Source: CALJFL01 sp039964455 (GTDB lineage Bacteria > Pseudomonadota > Gammaproteobacteria > Pseudomonadales > Halieaceae). From it: 63,096 bases of DNA. Each line of letters begins with the position of its first letter. Within the stretch, counting starts at the first letter, position 1. Below are positions 34,451 through 42,250 of this stretch, piece after piece. The notes under the pieces were generated by a model. The model searched no databases, was not told where the DNA came from, and saw nothing but the letters and a program-made list of their open reading frames with translations. The position numbers were made by a program, and so were the translations under genes. Location: contig JBDVXK010000020.1 of the NCBI GenBank assembly GCA_039964455.1, positions 1 through 63,096 of the forward strand, written 5' to 3'.

Positions 34451-35764
34451 TTGCAGCTCTTTTCTGCCAGGGTTCGCCTTCTTTTAATGGTCATTGTTTG
34501 GCTAATCGCTCTTGGTGCCCTGGTAATCTGGTTAGGGTCAACCAAGGTGCAGCGCCTCGCCATAGGGGGTGGCCCTGCCGGTAGCGAAACGCTGGACTTG
34601 ATGAATGCCGTCGCCACAGTAATCAATGAGGCAAATATCGGCTTGCAGGTAACCGTGTTCGAAACGGGAGGCAGTTACGAAAACCTTCGCCTTTTGGAGA
34701 GCGGCAAGATAGAACTCGCCGAGATACAAGCCGACACCACCGCTTCTGATTCTGTTCTCGGTTTGATGTCCCTTTACCAGGATGCGTATCATTTGGTAGT
34801 GCGAGACGAGTCAGAGATTGACAGTTTTCCAGCATTACCGGGTCACCGCATCGCAATCCCACCGGGCACCAGCGGTCAGTTCAAATCTTTCTGGTTCCTG
34901 GCAGGTCACTACGGTATAAGCCCGGCGATGATCACAGCCTTACCGATGTCTGAGGATGCAGCGAACTTTGCTATGCAGCAGGGGCAGGTGGACGCTGTGT
35001 TTCGGGTGCGGGCACCAGGGAATGTATCGATTCGCCGAATGATCGGTGAGCAGAAGTTGCATCTTGTGCCTATTTCACAATCCGAGGCACTTTCACTTAA
35101 GCAGCCCGCCATAAACCCCGGTGTTATTCCGCTGGGTTCCTATCGAGGGGCGCCGCCAATTCCTGCCCAGAATTTACCCACCGGTGTTCTTGATCGCTTG
35201 CTTGTGGGCAGGGCAGACCTGGATCAGCAGTTGGTGTACAAGTTTACGCGAGCTGTCTATGAGCGCAGGGCAGATATTTTGGAGTACAGCAGGCTCGCCG
35301 GTTTTATCGGCCCTTTGCCTGACGATGCTGAAAGTGTAATTCCGGCGCACCCGGGGGCCCGAAGCTACTACGACAGGGAAAAACCCGGCTTTATGCAGCA
35401 GAATGCGCGTCTGGTGTCGGCTCTCATGTATATGATTGCCATCGTCTGCTCTGCGCTGTTGGCATTGCGCACGCACTGGGTTCGATCAAGGCGGATGCGA
35501 ATGCATGTGTTTAATCAAAGCCTGATGGAAATAGCAGCTTCGGCTCGCAGTGTGGAGGGCGTTGACGCCTTATTGGAGTGCAAACACAAGCTTGTCGATA
35601 TGTTGACCGAGGTGATCGGAGATTTGGAGCGCGAGCGCGTTAGCCAGGAGGAGTTCGAGCACTTCAGTTTCACCTGGCAGGCCGTAGACGCCCTGGTTCG
35701 TGATCGCCTGAACCTGGTTCCCGCATTCGGGGAGCAATCAACCGAAGTAGGGCGCGCCCGATGA
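34451..35764 (+). CDS. Membrane-anchored TAXI-type solute-binding protein
   Basis: A 437-residue protein. An N-terminal membrane helix (about 9-29) is followed by a TAXI-family periplasmic binding domain (about 34-300; 'LAIGGGPAGSETLDLMNAV', 'GGSYENLRLLESGKIELAEIQ', 'IAIPPGTSGQFKSF'). Unusually it then has a second membrane helix (321-340) and a basic, helical cytoplasmic tail of about 97 residues. TAXI proteins normally feed TRAP permeases, but no permease gene is nearby. The start is TTG 34451, giving the complete membrane helix. Its stop overlaps the dCache gene start (ATGA). I infer a receptor-like rather than transport role. Confidence 0.75.
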   Translation: MQLFSARVRLLLMVIVWLIALGALVIWLGSTKVQRLAIGGGPAGSETLDLMNAVATVINEANIGLQVTVFETGGSYENLRLLESGKIELAEIQADTTASDSVLGLMSLYQDAYHLVVRDESEIDSFPALPGHRIAIPPGTSGQFKSFWFLAGHYGISPAMITALPMSEDAANFAMQQGQVDAVFRVRAPGNVSIRRMIGEQKLHLVPISQSEALSLKQPAINPGVIPLGSYRGAPPIPAQNLPTGVLDRLLVGRADLDQQLVYKFTRAVYERRADILEYSRLAGFIGPLPDDAESVIPAHPGARSYYDREKPGFMQQNARLVSALMYMIAIVCSALLALRTHWVRSRRMRMHVFNQSLMEIAASARSVEGVDALLECKHKLVDMLTEVIGDLERERVSQEEFEHFSFTWQAVDALVRDRLNLVPAFGEQSTEVGRAR

Positions 35765-36924
35765 CGAATAAACGATTCTGGTTAATCTCGGCTACTGGCT
35801 TGGCAGTCTTGATGGTGGGTGTTGCCTGGGGGTTCGGCCAGTGGCATCTGAAACAGTATGAGCGCCAGATCAGTACACGCTTGCAGTTACTTAACGAATT
35901 GCGTCAGGGCGCTTTGGAACTTTACTTTGGAACTGCCGAAGCGGAAATCAAAGCGTGGTCGTCCAGCCCTATAATTTTGGGATCGCAGGCCGCCTTGGCG
36001 CAAACATGGTCTGCGGGTGAAAAGATACCGTTGGCGGCAGCGATTCGCAGTGCTTATGTCACCGATAATCCTTACCCTCCCGGTAAATACAGTGAACTGT
36101 CGCGTGCCGACGATAGCGCCTATAGCGAGGCGCATGCATTACTGCATGATACGGCGCGTAAATTTGTAACCGAAAGGGGCTACTACGACTTTTTCCTTAT
36201 CGGCAGGGACGGCGATGTATATTACACCGTAGAGAAGGAAGCGGATTTTGCTACCAGTCTGCAGAACGGTCCGTGGAAAGAGTCCGGCCTGGCTGCAGTC
36301 TACAGACGAGCGCTGACCTCGGTTGGCGCTGTGGTGATGAGCGATTTGGCAGGTTACGAGCCCAGCAAGGGTGCCCCGGCAATTTTTATGGCTAACGCGA
36401 TAGTCTCTCCCGAAGGTGAAACCCTGGGCGTGATCGCCTTGCAGCTCCCCACTGACACCATTCTGTCTATCATGAATTACACCAGTGGTATGGGTGAAAG
36501 CGGCGAAACTTACCTGGTAGGTGAGGATCTGCTGATGCGAAGTAACTCCCGCTTCAGCGAGGTGTCCACTGTGCTGCGCCAACGTGTAGATACCGCAACC
36601 GTCGCCATGGCACTCGCCGGCGAGGAGGGCGTGCAATATACGCCCGACTACCGTGACATCGATGTGTTGTCTTCCTACGACTCGATCGAGGTGGCGCGCT
36701 CTCGCTGGGCTGTCATGGCAGAGATCGATAGGGACGAGGTGGTTGCACTCGCGGCCCAGGAGAGGCCGGCGATTGGCGGAGCGCTGCTTCTGCTTTATGG
36801 GTTGTCGCTGTGGTCGATATGGTACTGGCGAGGCAGGGAAATGCCGCAGAGCGGTGGTGAGTCACCGCCGGCAGAGCTTGGTGGTGCAGAGTTTGGTGAT
36901 GACGGCGGTGGCTGGTCGACCTAA
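35761..36924 (+). CDS. dCache-like membrane sensor without an output domain
   Basis: A 387-residue protein with a membrane helix at about 7-26, a large periplasmic region (about 30-335) with the double-Cache pattern ('GYYDFFLIGRDGDVYYTVEKE', split, then 'ANAIVSPEGETLGVIALQLP' and 'SGETYLVGEDLLMRSNSRF'), a second helix at about 336-356 and a short 31-residue acidic/Gly-rich cytoplasmic tail. Cache domains bind small molecules in chemoreceptors and kinases, but there is no kinase, MCP, GGDEF or cyclase domain here. It overlaps the TAXI gene by 4 bases and the convergent TetR gene by 4 bases. The partner TAXI protein has the larger cytoplasmic tail, so the two may act as one sensory complex. Confidence 0.72.
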   Translation: MTNKRFWLISATGLAVLMVGVAWGFGQWHLKQYERQISTRLQLLNELRQGALELYFGTAEAEIKAWSSSPIILGSQAALAQTWSAGEKIPLAAAIRSAYVTDNPYPPGKYSELSRADDSAYSEAHALLHDTARKFVTERGYYDFFLIGRDGDVYYTVEKEADFATSLQNGPWKESGLAAVYRRALTSVGAVVMSDLAGYEPSKGAPAIFMANAIVSPEGETLGVIALQLPTDTILSIMNYTSGMGESGETYLVGEDLLMRSNSRFSEVSTVLRQRVDTATVAMALAGEEGVQYTPDYRDIDVLSSYDSIEVARSRWAVMAEIDRDEVVALAAQERPAIGGALLLLYGLSLWSIWYWRGREMPQSGGESPPAELGGAEFGDDGGGWST

Positions 36925-37559
36925 GGCGTTTGCTTTAGCCCTCTTAGAAAGGTCCGGGTGAGTCCGTCTAGGAGTTGGTATATATCCGCGCCTTCACTGA
37001 AACGCTCGATATGGCCATTGAGAGCAAGGCTTGCCAGCCCGTGTACCGATGCCCACAATTTGGTGGCGATTTCCTGGGGATCTTCCTGGGTTGCGCCAGC
37101 AGCTTCGCACCATGCCTCAACCTGGTCTTTCAAGATATAGAAACCATTGCTCTTGAGCTCGGCCGCGCCTGAGTCCAATGCGCGCAAGCTGTGATCACCC
37201 CACATCAAGTCATAGAACTGGGGTCGTTCGACAATGTAGCCTATATAGTTTCGTCCCAGCGAAATAATCGACTCTTCGCTACCGCGTTGCATGCCGTCAA
37301 TCGCCTTTCTTGAAACCTCGGTCAGGCCGTAGAAGGCCAGCTCTGCAACCGCTTCCAGCAATGCGTCCTTACTCTTGAAGTGCCGGTAGGGCGCGGCGCT
37401 GCTCACGCCTGCACGTCGGGCCGCCTCGATCATCGCAAAGTCCACAGAGCCGCTATGTTCTATCAGTTCGGCCGCGGCAACGATCAGCGCATTACGCAAG
37501 TCGCCGTGATGGTAAGCCTGGCCAGTATCTTTCTCAGTATGTGTAGTCATCTTGGTCAT
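36921..37559 (-). CDS. TetR/AcrR-family transcriptional regulator
   Basis: A 212-residue TetR regulator. The N-terminal helix-turn-helix is in 'IEAARRAGVSSAAPYRHFKS', with a C-terminal ligand domain of the TetR_C type ('YIVERPQFYDLMWGD'). It is the last gene of an MFP-RND-TetR operon; its ATG directly follows the RND stop (TGAATG), so it is translationally coupled. I infer that it represses the operon through the TAACAT/ATGTTA half-sites in the promoter at 41864-41890. Confidence 0.88.
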   Translation of the reverse strand: MTKMTTHTEKDTGQAYHHGDLRNALIVAAAELIEHSGSVDFAMIEAARRAGVSSAAPYRHFKSKDALLEAVAELAFYGLTEVSRKAIDGMQRGSEESIISLGRNYIGYIVERPQFYDLMWGDHSLRALDSGAAELKSNGFYILKDQVEAWCEAAGATQEDPQEIATKLWASVHGLASLALNGHIERFSEGADIYQLLDGLTRTFLRGLKQTP

Positions 37560-40500
37560 TCAGCTAGCCATACGCTCTACTGTTTCGGCGCTGGCGCCAG
37601 GTAAGGTCAAGTTGGCGCCTACCGGGTTGCGGCCAAGGCGGTTGGCCAGCAGAAACATCGGTGGGACCAGATAAAACGAGACAATGGTCGATAGTAGAAC
37701 TCCACCTGCAATAGCCATTGCAAAGGGCGGCCAGAATCCGCCGCCGGAGAGAATTAAAGGCAGGAAGCCGCCGAATGTTGTAATGGTCGTTGACACGATG
37801 TGACGACTCGAGTCCATCACCACCCGTCGGATGGCAAACAGGCCGCCATTCATTGCGCCATCGTCCAGTTGCAGCGCCGTTATGATAATAATCGCTGCAT
37901 TGATGGATACCCCGATAGATCCAATCACACCGATCAGAGCCTGAACCCCGAAGGGATAGCGGAAAATTGCTAGCGCCAGCAGGCTCAGGCCCATAGAGCA
38001 AATGCAAACAAAAAAGGCGATGGCAGCGAGTCGCCAGGAATTGAACGTCATCACCACGGTTGCGATTAACAGCGCGATAATCAGCCCCATAGGAGCCATG
38101 ATTTTCTCGACCACACCGGCCCGCTCGTCGGTATTTCCACCAAAACGATAGCTGTAGCCCACTGGCAGTTCTATGGGGTTCGCTTCGAGGTCTGCGGCAA
38201 GTTGCTTCAGCGCTTCTTCTGGCAACACACCGCGAATGATAAAGGCCTGAATAATATTGATCCGCTGTCCATCTTTGCGGGCGATAGAGCTGCTTGCCGG
38301 AACCACTTCGTAGTTGCCCAGAGTAGCCAGGGAAATACCCGGAAGCCCGGTCGCATTGGTGCCACGAACAGGCAGGTGCATTGCGCCGATTTGCTCGGCG
38401 AGCCCCCAGTCGGTTTCGGTAAGTCTCGCGCGTACCGGCAGTCGCTCGGTGCCTTCCAGTACTTCGCCGCTACTTTGACCACTCAGCGCGGCATTAAGCG
38501 CATTGGCCACACCGCTGGCCTGTAGCCTGGTCAGCCGCAGTTTGTTCTCGTCAAGGTGAAAGACAACCTTTGGAGCGCCTGCAACCAGGCTGGTATTGGT
38601 GTGGGTGACTTCGGCAATACGCTCCATGCGCAGTCGGAACTCTTCGCCAAGTGTTCGCAGAATCGACAGGTTGGGGCCACGTACTTCCACCTCGATGGGT
38701 GCATTGACTGGTGGCCCTTGATCCAGGCCGCGCACTAGAATTCTGGCTGCCGGATAATCGCTGTCCAGTTCATGCTGAAGTCGTCTTATCAGGTCATCGG
38801 TTGTGCGCACATCCGTTGTCATTACCAGTGCTTCCGCCCAGCTGGGCATGCCTTCACGGGAGCGGATCATGTTGTAGTAGAAGCCCGGGGCGCTCTCGCC
38901 AATTGTCCAATCAACGCGACGGATCATGGGCTCGTTACGCAGCTGCTCGTCTAACCGCATTACCAGGGCACGCGTATCCTGAATTGATCGGCCATCGGGT
39001 AGCTTCACCTGCACGTGGAATTGGTCGCGATCTGTGCCGGGGAAAAACTGCGCAGTGAGCGTGGGAAAACACAGGAATCCTGCTACCGGTAAGGCCAGCG
39101 CCAGTGCGATGGATCCCACAGGGCGACGCAGGGACCAGTCAAGTGAGCGGGTAAAAAGAGCGCCCACTGCGCCGCTTTTTAGTCCACGATCCCACCACTG
39201 ATCCTCGGCATCCAATCCTCCAGGTAATAGCCAGGCAGCCAGTACCGGTGTAATTGTCAGGGCCAGCAACAGGGAGGAGCCCAACATGACCACAACAGCT
39301 ATCGCAATGGAGCCAAGAAAGTCGCCGGGAACACCGGGCAGGATAGCCATTGGCATGAACGCCAGAATAGTTGTGGCGGTTGAGGAGAGTAGTGGTATGC
39401 GTAATCTGCGCACACCAAGGCTGATAGATTCAATAGGCGAGTGACCGCGCAGCAACTGCTTGCGCACCTGATCGGTCATGACGATAGACCCATCCACCAA
39501 AAGCCCCAGGGCAACCACAAGCCCGGTCAGCGACATCTGATGTATCGCCATGTCCATAAAAGCCAATACGCTGATTGAGAGCAGACTACACAAGGGCAAT
39601 ATAAATGCTACAACCACCGCAGCCCGCCAACCCAGTGTGGCCAGTAATACCAGCAGGACCAGGGCAATACCGATGCCCAGATTGGCGACCACCGCGGACA
39701 GGCGCTCGGTGGTATACAGGCTTTGATCGTAAGTGGTGATCAGGTTTATGCCTGCCGGGGCCTGTTCGCGATAGCTGTCCACAAATTCTGAAAACCGGCG
39801 ACTCCAGGCATCAACCTGCAAGCCTTCGCGAGCACTTACTGCTACCAGTATTGCGCGTTTGCCCTGGGCAAGTGCCAACGATGGTGGCGGCGAAGCTTCT
39901 GTCTTGGATACGGTCGCTATATCGGCGATTCGCACGGCGCGACCATCCGGCAGCGCTCGCACAATAACCTGACGTACACGTTCCATGGTATCCAGATCAC
40001 CGGATACCTCTATCAATAGGTCGTTGATGGCGCCGCTGGCGCGACCCGATGCCATTTTGGTGTCGGCAGCACTGAGGGCCTGGCTGACGTCTGCAATGCC
40101 TATGCCGCGGGCTATCATGGCGCTTTCGTCGATCGCTACCCGTATTTCCTCGCGCGGTTCGCCGTAAATGTCGACCAGTCTTGTCCCGGGGAAGTTGCGC
40201 GCACTGTCTGCGAAGTCCAGTGCGAGACGATTCATCAGCGACGGTGATATATCCCTGTCATCCGCGGCTGTTATGGCGAGAATCTGCACATACGGCGCCA
40301 TCTGGTCATTATCGAAAACAGGGGCGGGCACACCCGCCGGAAACTCGGTCTGCGCGTCGCCTATGGCATCTCGAATTTCTGACCATGACCGCTCCAGCTC
40401 TGACCGTGGCAGGGTGTCCTGCAGCTTGATGGTCATAATGGAAACGCCACTGCTGGATACCGAGCTGACCTCGTCTACTTCAGGTATCTCGCGAATCCTG

Positions 40501-40703
40501 TCTTCCAGCGGTTTGCTGACAAGTGCTTCTACGCGGGAAGGGTCTGCTCCCGGATAGAAAGCGGTGATTTTTGCCACGAAATTAGTAATCGACGGGTCTT
40601 CCTGTCGTGCAATAGAGCGCAAACTGCTAATGCCAACGAGCAGTACGACGAGGATCGCCAGCGTGAAATAACGGGCATTGTTGTACAGAATGCGCGATAA
40701 CAT
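37560..40703 (-). CDS. RND efflux transporter permease
   Basis: A 1047-residue RND-family inner-membrane pump with 12 expected helices and two large periplasmic loops. The N-terminus 'MLSRILYNNARYFTLAILVV' is helix 1; helix 4 has 'LGLLVDGSIVMTDQV' near residue 400, with a single Asp followed by Gly where AcrB has Asp-Asp, so proton relay is as in other single-Asp RND pumps. The C-terminal half contains 'GSIGVSINAAIIIITALQLD'. It exports unknown compounds driven by protons with the upstream membrane-fusion protein. No outer-membrane channel gene is adjacent, so a shared TolC-type channel is needed. Confidence 0.92.
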   Translation of the reverse strand: MLSRILYNNARYFTLAILVVLLVGISSLRSIARQEDPSITNFVAKITAFYPGADPSRVEALVSKPLEDRIREIPEVDEVSSVSSSGVSIMTIKLQDTLPRSELERSWSEIRDAIGDAQTEFPAGVPAPVFDNDQMAPYVQILAITAADDRDISPSLMNRLALDFADSARNFPGTRLVDIYGEPREEIRVAIDESAMIARGIGIADVSQALSAADTKMASGRASGAINDLLIEVSGDLDTMERVRQVIVRALPDGRAVRIADIATVSKTEASPPPSLALAQGKRAILVAVSAREGLQVDAWSRRFSEFVDSYREQAPAGINLITTYDQSLYTTERLSAVVANLGIGIALVLLVLLATLGWRAAVVVAFILPLCSLLSISVLAFMDMAIHQMSLTGLVVALGLLVDGSIVMTDQVRKQLLRGHSPIESISLGVRRLRIPLLSSTATTILAFMPMAILPGVPGDFLGSIAIAVVVMLGSSLLLALTITPVLAAWLLPGGLDAEDQWWDRGLKSGAVGALFTRSLDWSLRRPVGSIALALALPVAGFLCFPTLTAQFFPGTDRDQFHVQVKLPDGRSIQDTRALVMRLDEQLRNEPMIRRVDWTIGESAPGFYYNMIRSREGMPSWAEALVMTTDVRTTDDLIRRLQHELDSDYPAARILVRGLDQGPPVNAPIEVEVRGPNLSILRTLGEEFRLRMERIAEVTHTNTSLVAGAPKVVFHLDENKLRLTRLQASGVANALNAALSGQSSGEVLEGTERLPVRARLTETDWGLAEQIGAMHLPVRGTNATGLPGISLATLGNYEVVPASSSIARKDGQRINIIQAFIIRGVLPEEALKQLAADLEANPIELPVGYSYRFGGNTDERAGVVEKIMAPMGLIIALLIATVVMTFNSWRLAAIAFFVCICSMGLSLLALAIFRYPFGVQALIGVIGSIGVSINAAIIIITALQLDDGAMNGGLFAIRRVVMDSSRHIVSTTITTFGGFLPLILSGGGFWPPFAMAIAGGVLLSTIVSFYLVPPMFLLANRLGRNPVGANLTLPGASAETVERMAS

Positions 40704-40704
40704 A

Positions 40705-41838
40705 TCAGAGGCCCTTGGCGATAACCGGCGTACCAGCGGCGATGCGATGCAGCCCGTCGGAAATCACGTATTCGCCGTCAGCGAGGGTGCCGCGAACAAA
40801 GACCTGGCCGCCCCGAATTTCCAGTACTTCCACGATTTCCCTGGCGGTGACAGTCCGGTCTTTAAGCTGCATTAAACGGTAAACATTCCAGATGCCGCGC
40901 TCACCCTCGATTAGCGCGGAAACGGGCAACCAGCCGCCGCTAGCGGTAACCGTTTCTGATAGAACTAGCGATACGGGTTCTCCGTCCAACGCATTGATGC
41001 CGCCAGGTAGCTCAAATACAGCGGTGGTGGTCAATGTCGCCGGGTCTACGTCGGGACGAACAGAGCGCAAGCGGGCAGGCACGGTTTGATCGCGCAACTT
41101 CAGGCTGTAGCTGGCGCCCGTTACCAGTAGGGGGGCATTCTCAACAGCCACGCCTATGTGTGCTTCCCTGCCTTCGCTGGCAACCAGGCGCAGGACGGCA
41201 GTCCCCGGATTAACCACGGCACCCTGATTAACGTAGCGGGCGGCAATCACGCCGTTATAGGGAGCCCTCAGCTCTGACTTGTCCAGCTGAATATCAATCC
41301 CGTCCAATTCAGCAGTAACCGCTGCCAATTGCGCAGTCAGTGCCTGTGCCGTCAGCCTGGTTTCATCGTAGGCTTCTTCCGAAACCGCTCCGGTGACACT
41401 GAGGTCTTTTTGCCGCTGCGACTTTAATTTTGCCAGTTCGAGTTCGGAACGGACCCGCTGTAAGTTGGCTGCCGCCGCGGACCGCCGGGCGGTGAGCTGG
41501 CTGGTATCGAGGTGCCCCAGTACCTCTCCTGCGCCGACGACAGAGCCCTCGGTGACAAGTAGTTCTGCCAGTTGCCCTGGCACTTCAAAACCGACGTCCG
41601 TGCTCCGTCTTGCCCGAATCAAGCCAAGGAAGGGTAGATCTCGTGAATAGCTATCGGTGATAACAAATTGCGTAACGCTCACAGGCATGGCGTCACGATT
41701 ATCATGATTCTCACCAAGGCTAACCCTGATGTAGAGCGCCGCTGTTAGTACAGTGGTGATACCAACTGCGGCCAGAACGGCGGCTACGCTGCTGCGGCCC
41801 TGATCTCCGGCTTTTTGTTTAAGTGGTGTGATTGCCAT
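40705..41838 (-). CDS. RND efflux periplasmic adaptor (membrane-fusion protein)
   Basis: A 377-residue HlyD/AcrA-type adaptor. A membrane anchor or signal helix lies at about residues 17-38; the lipoyl/biotinyl half-motif 'LAELLVTEGSVVGAGEVLGHLD', split, is followed by an alpha-hairpin (about 105-175) and 'LRAPYNGVIAARYVNQGAVV', the second lipoyl half. It lacks a lipobox cysteine. One base separates it from the RND gene. It is the first gene of the operon, behind a promoter with embedded TetR half-sites. Confidence 0.9.
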   Translation of the reverse strand: MAITPLKQKAGDQGRSSVAAVLAAVGITTVLTAALYIRVSLGENHDNRDAMPVSVTQFVITDSYSRDLPFLGLIRARRSTDVGFEVPGQLAELLVTEGSVVGAGEVLGHLDTSQLTARRSAAAANLQRVRSELELAKLKSQRQKDLSVTGAVSEEAYDETRLTAQALTAQLAAVTAELDGIDIQLDKSELRAPYNGVIAARYVNQGAVVNPGTAVLRLVASEGREAHIGVAVENAPLLVTGASYSLKLRDQTVPARLRSVRPDVDPATLTTTAVFELPGGINALDGEPVSLVLSETVTASGGWLPVSALIEGERGIWNVYRLMQLKDRTVTAREIVEVLEIRGGQVFVRGTLADGEYVISDGLHRIAAGTPVIAKGL

Positions 41839-41863
41839 TGCGTGGTCTTTATGTAAGAGCTAT

Positions 41864-41890
41864 TAACATCAATGTTACAGGTTATAACAT
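41864..41890. promoter_or_regulatory. Probable TetR operator cluster before the efflux operon
   Basis: Three copies of one half-site: TAACAT (41864-41869), ATGTTA (41872-41877) and TAACAT (41885-41890). The first two form a perfect inverted repeat with a 2-base centre; the second and third form another with a 7-base centre. They overlap the -10 and spacer of the predicted efflux promoter. Confidence 0.55.
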
Positions 41891-41899
41891 GTACGTCAA
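41872..41899 (-). promoter_or_regulatory. Predicted promoter of the efflux operon
   Basis: Minus-strand -35 TTGACG (complement of 41894-41899), 16-base spacer, -10 TAACAT (complement of 41872-41877). The -10 coincides with a regulator half-site, which fits repression by the operon's own TetR protein. Confidence 0.45.
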
Positions 41900-41958
41900 G
41901 CTATCTGGGTGGAAGCGCTTGCAGGTGTCTCCGCTTTTCGACACAATACGCGCGCTTT

Positions 41959-41974
41959 GCGCAGGTCCCTGCGC
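41959..41974. repeat. Perfect inverted repeat just upstream of ffs
   Basis: GCGCAGG (41959-41965) and CCTGCGC (41968-41974) separated by TC, ending 6 bases before the mature ffs 5' end. A 2-base loop is too tight for an RNA hairpin without opening a pair, so it could be a protein site or part of the 5' leader. Confidence 0.45.
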
Positions 41975-41980
41975 CGTTAT

Positions 41981-42090
41981 GGTGGCCCAGGCGGTCCCCT
42001 CGCAACGATAGATAGTGAACTCCGCCAGGCCCGGAAGGGAGCAACGGTAATTATCGACTCGTGTGCCGGGGTGTGGCTGTTTGGGTCACC
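41981..42090 (+). ncRNA. ffs: Signal recognition particle 4.5S RNA
   Basis: The conserved SRP core is present as AGGCCCGGAAGGGAGCA, including the GGAA tetraloop, with the opposing strand GTGTGCCGGGGTG. The ends GGTGGCCCA (41981-41989) and TGGGTCACC (42082-42090) pair over 9 bases (one G-T), closing the rod, which sets the 110-base length. It binds Ffh and targets membrane proteins to FtsY. The ffs-dnaX neighbourhood is common in gammaproteobacteria. The rest of the 42091-42250 gap shows nothing I can support. Confidence 0.93.
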
Positions 42091-42250
42091 TCCATTATGC
42101 AGTGCTCACTGGCAGGTCTTGCTTGCGTCTCGTGCCTTCTGGTGGTCTCACAGATACGCTTCTTACCGTGCGCTTGGCCTTCAGGTATCAGCGGCGCTGG
42201 TGTATCCTGATCAGCTCAAGTCTTCCTACGTTGTTAAGGCATAACCCCGA

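Noticed and set aside
41909..42244. 111-codon open frame across the ffs region
   Set aside because: It covers the SRP RNA, which has a clear conserved core and closing stem; the translation has no domain.
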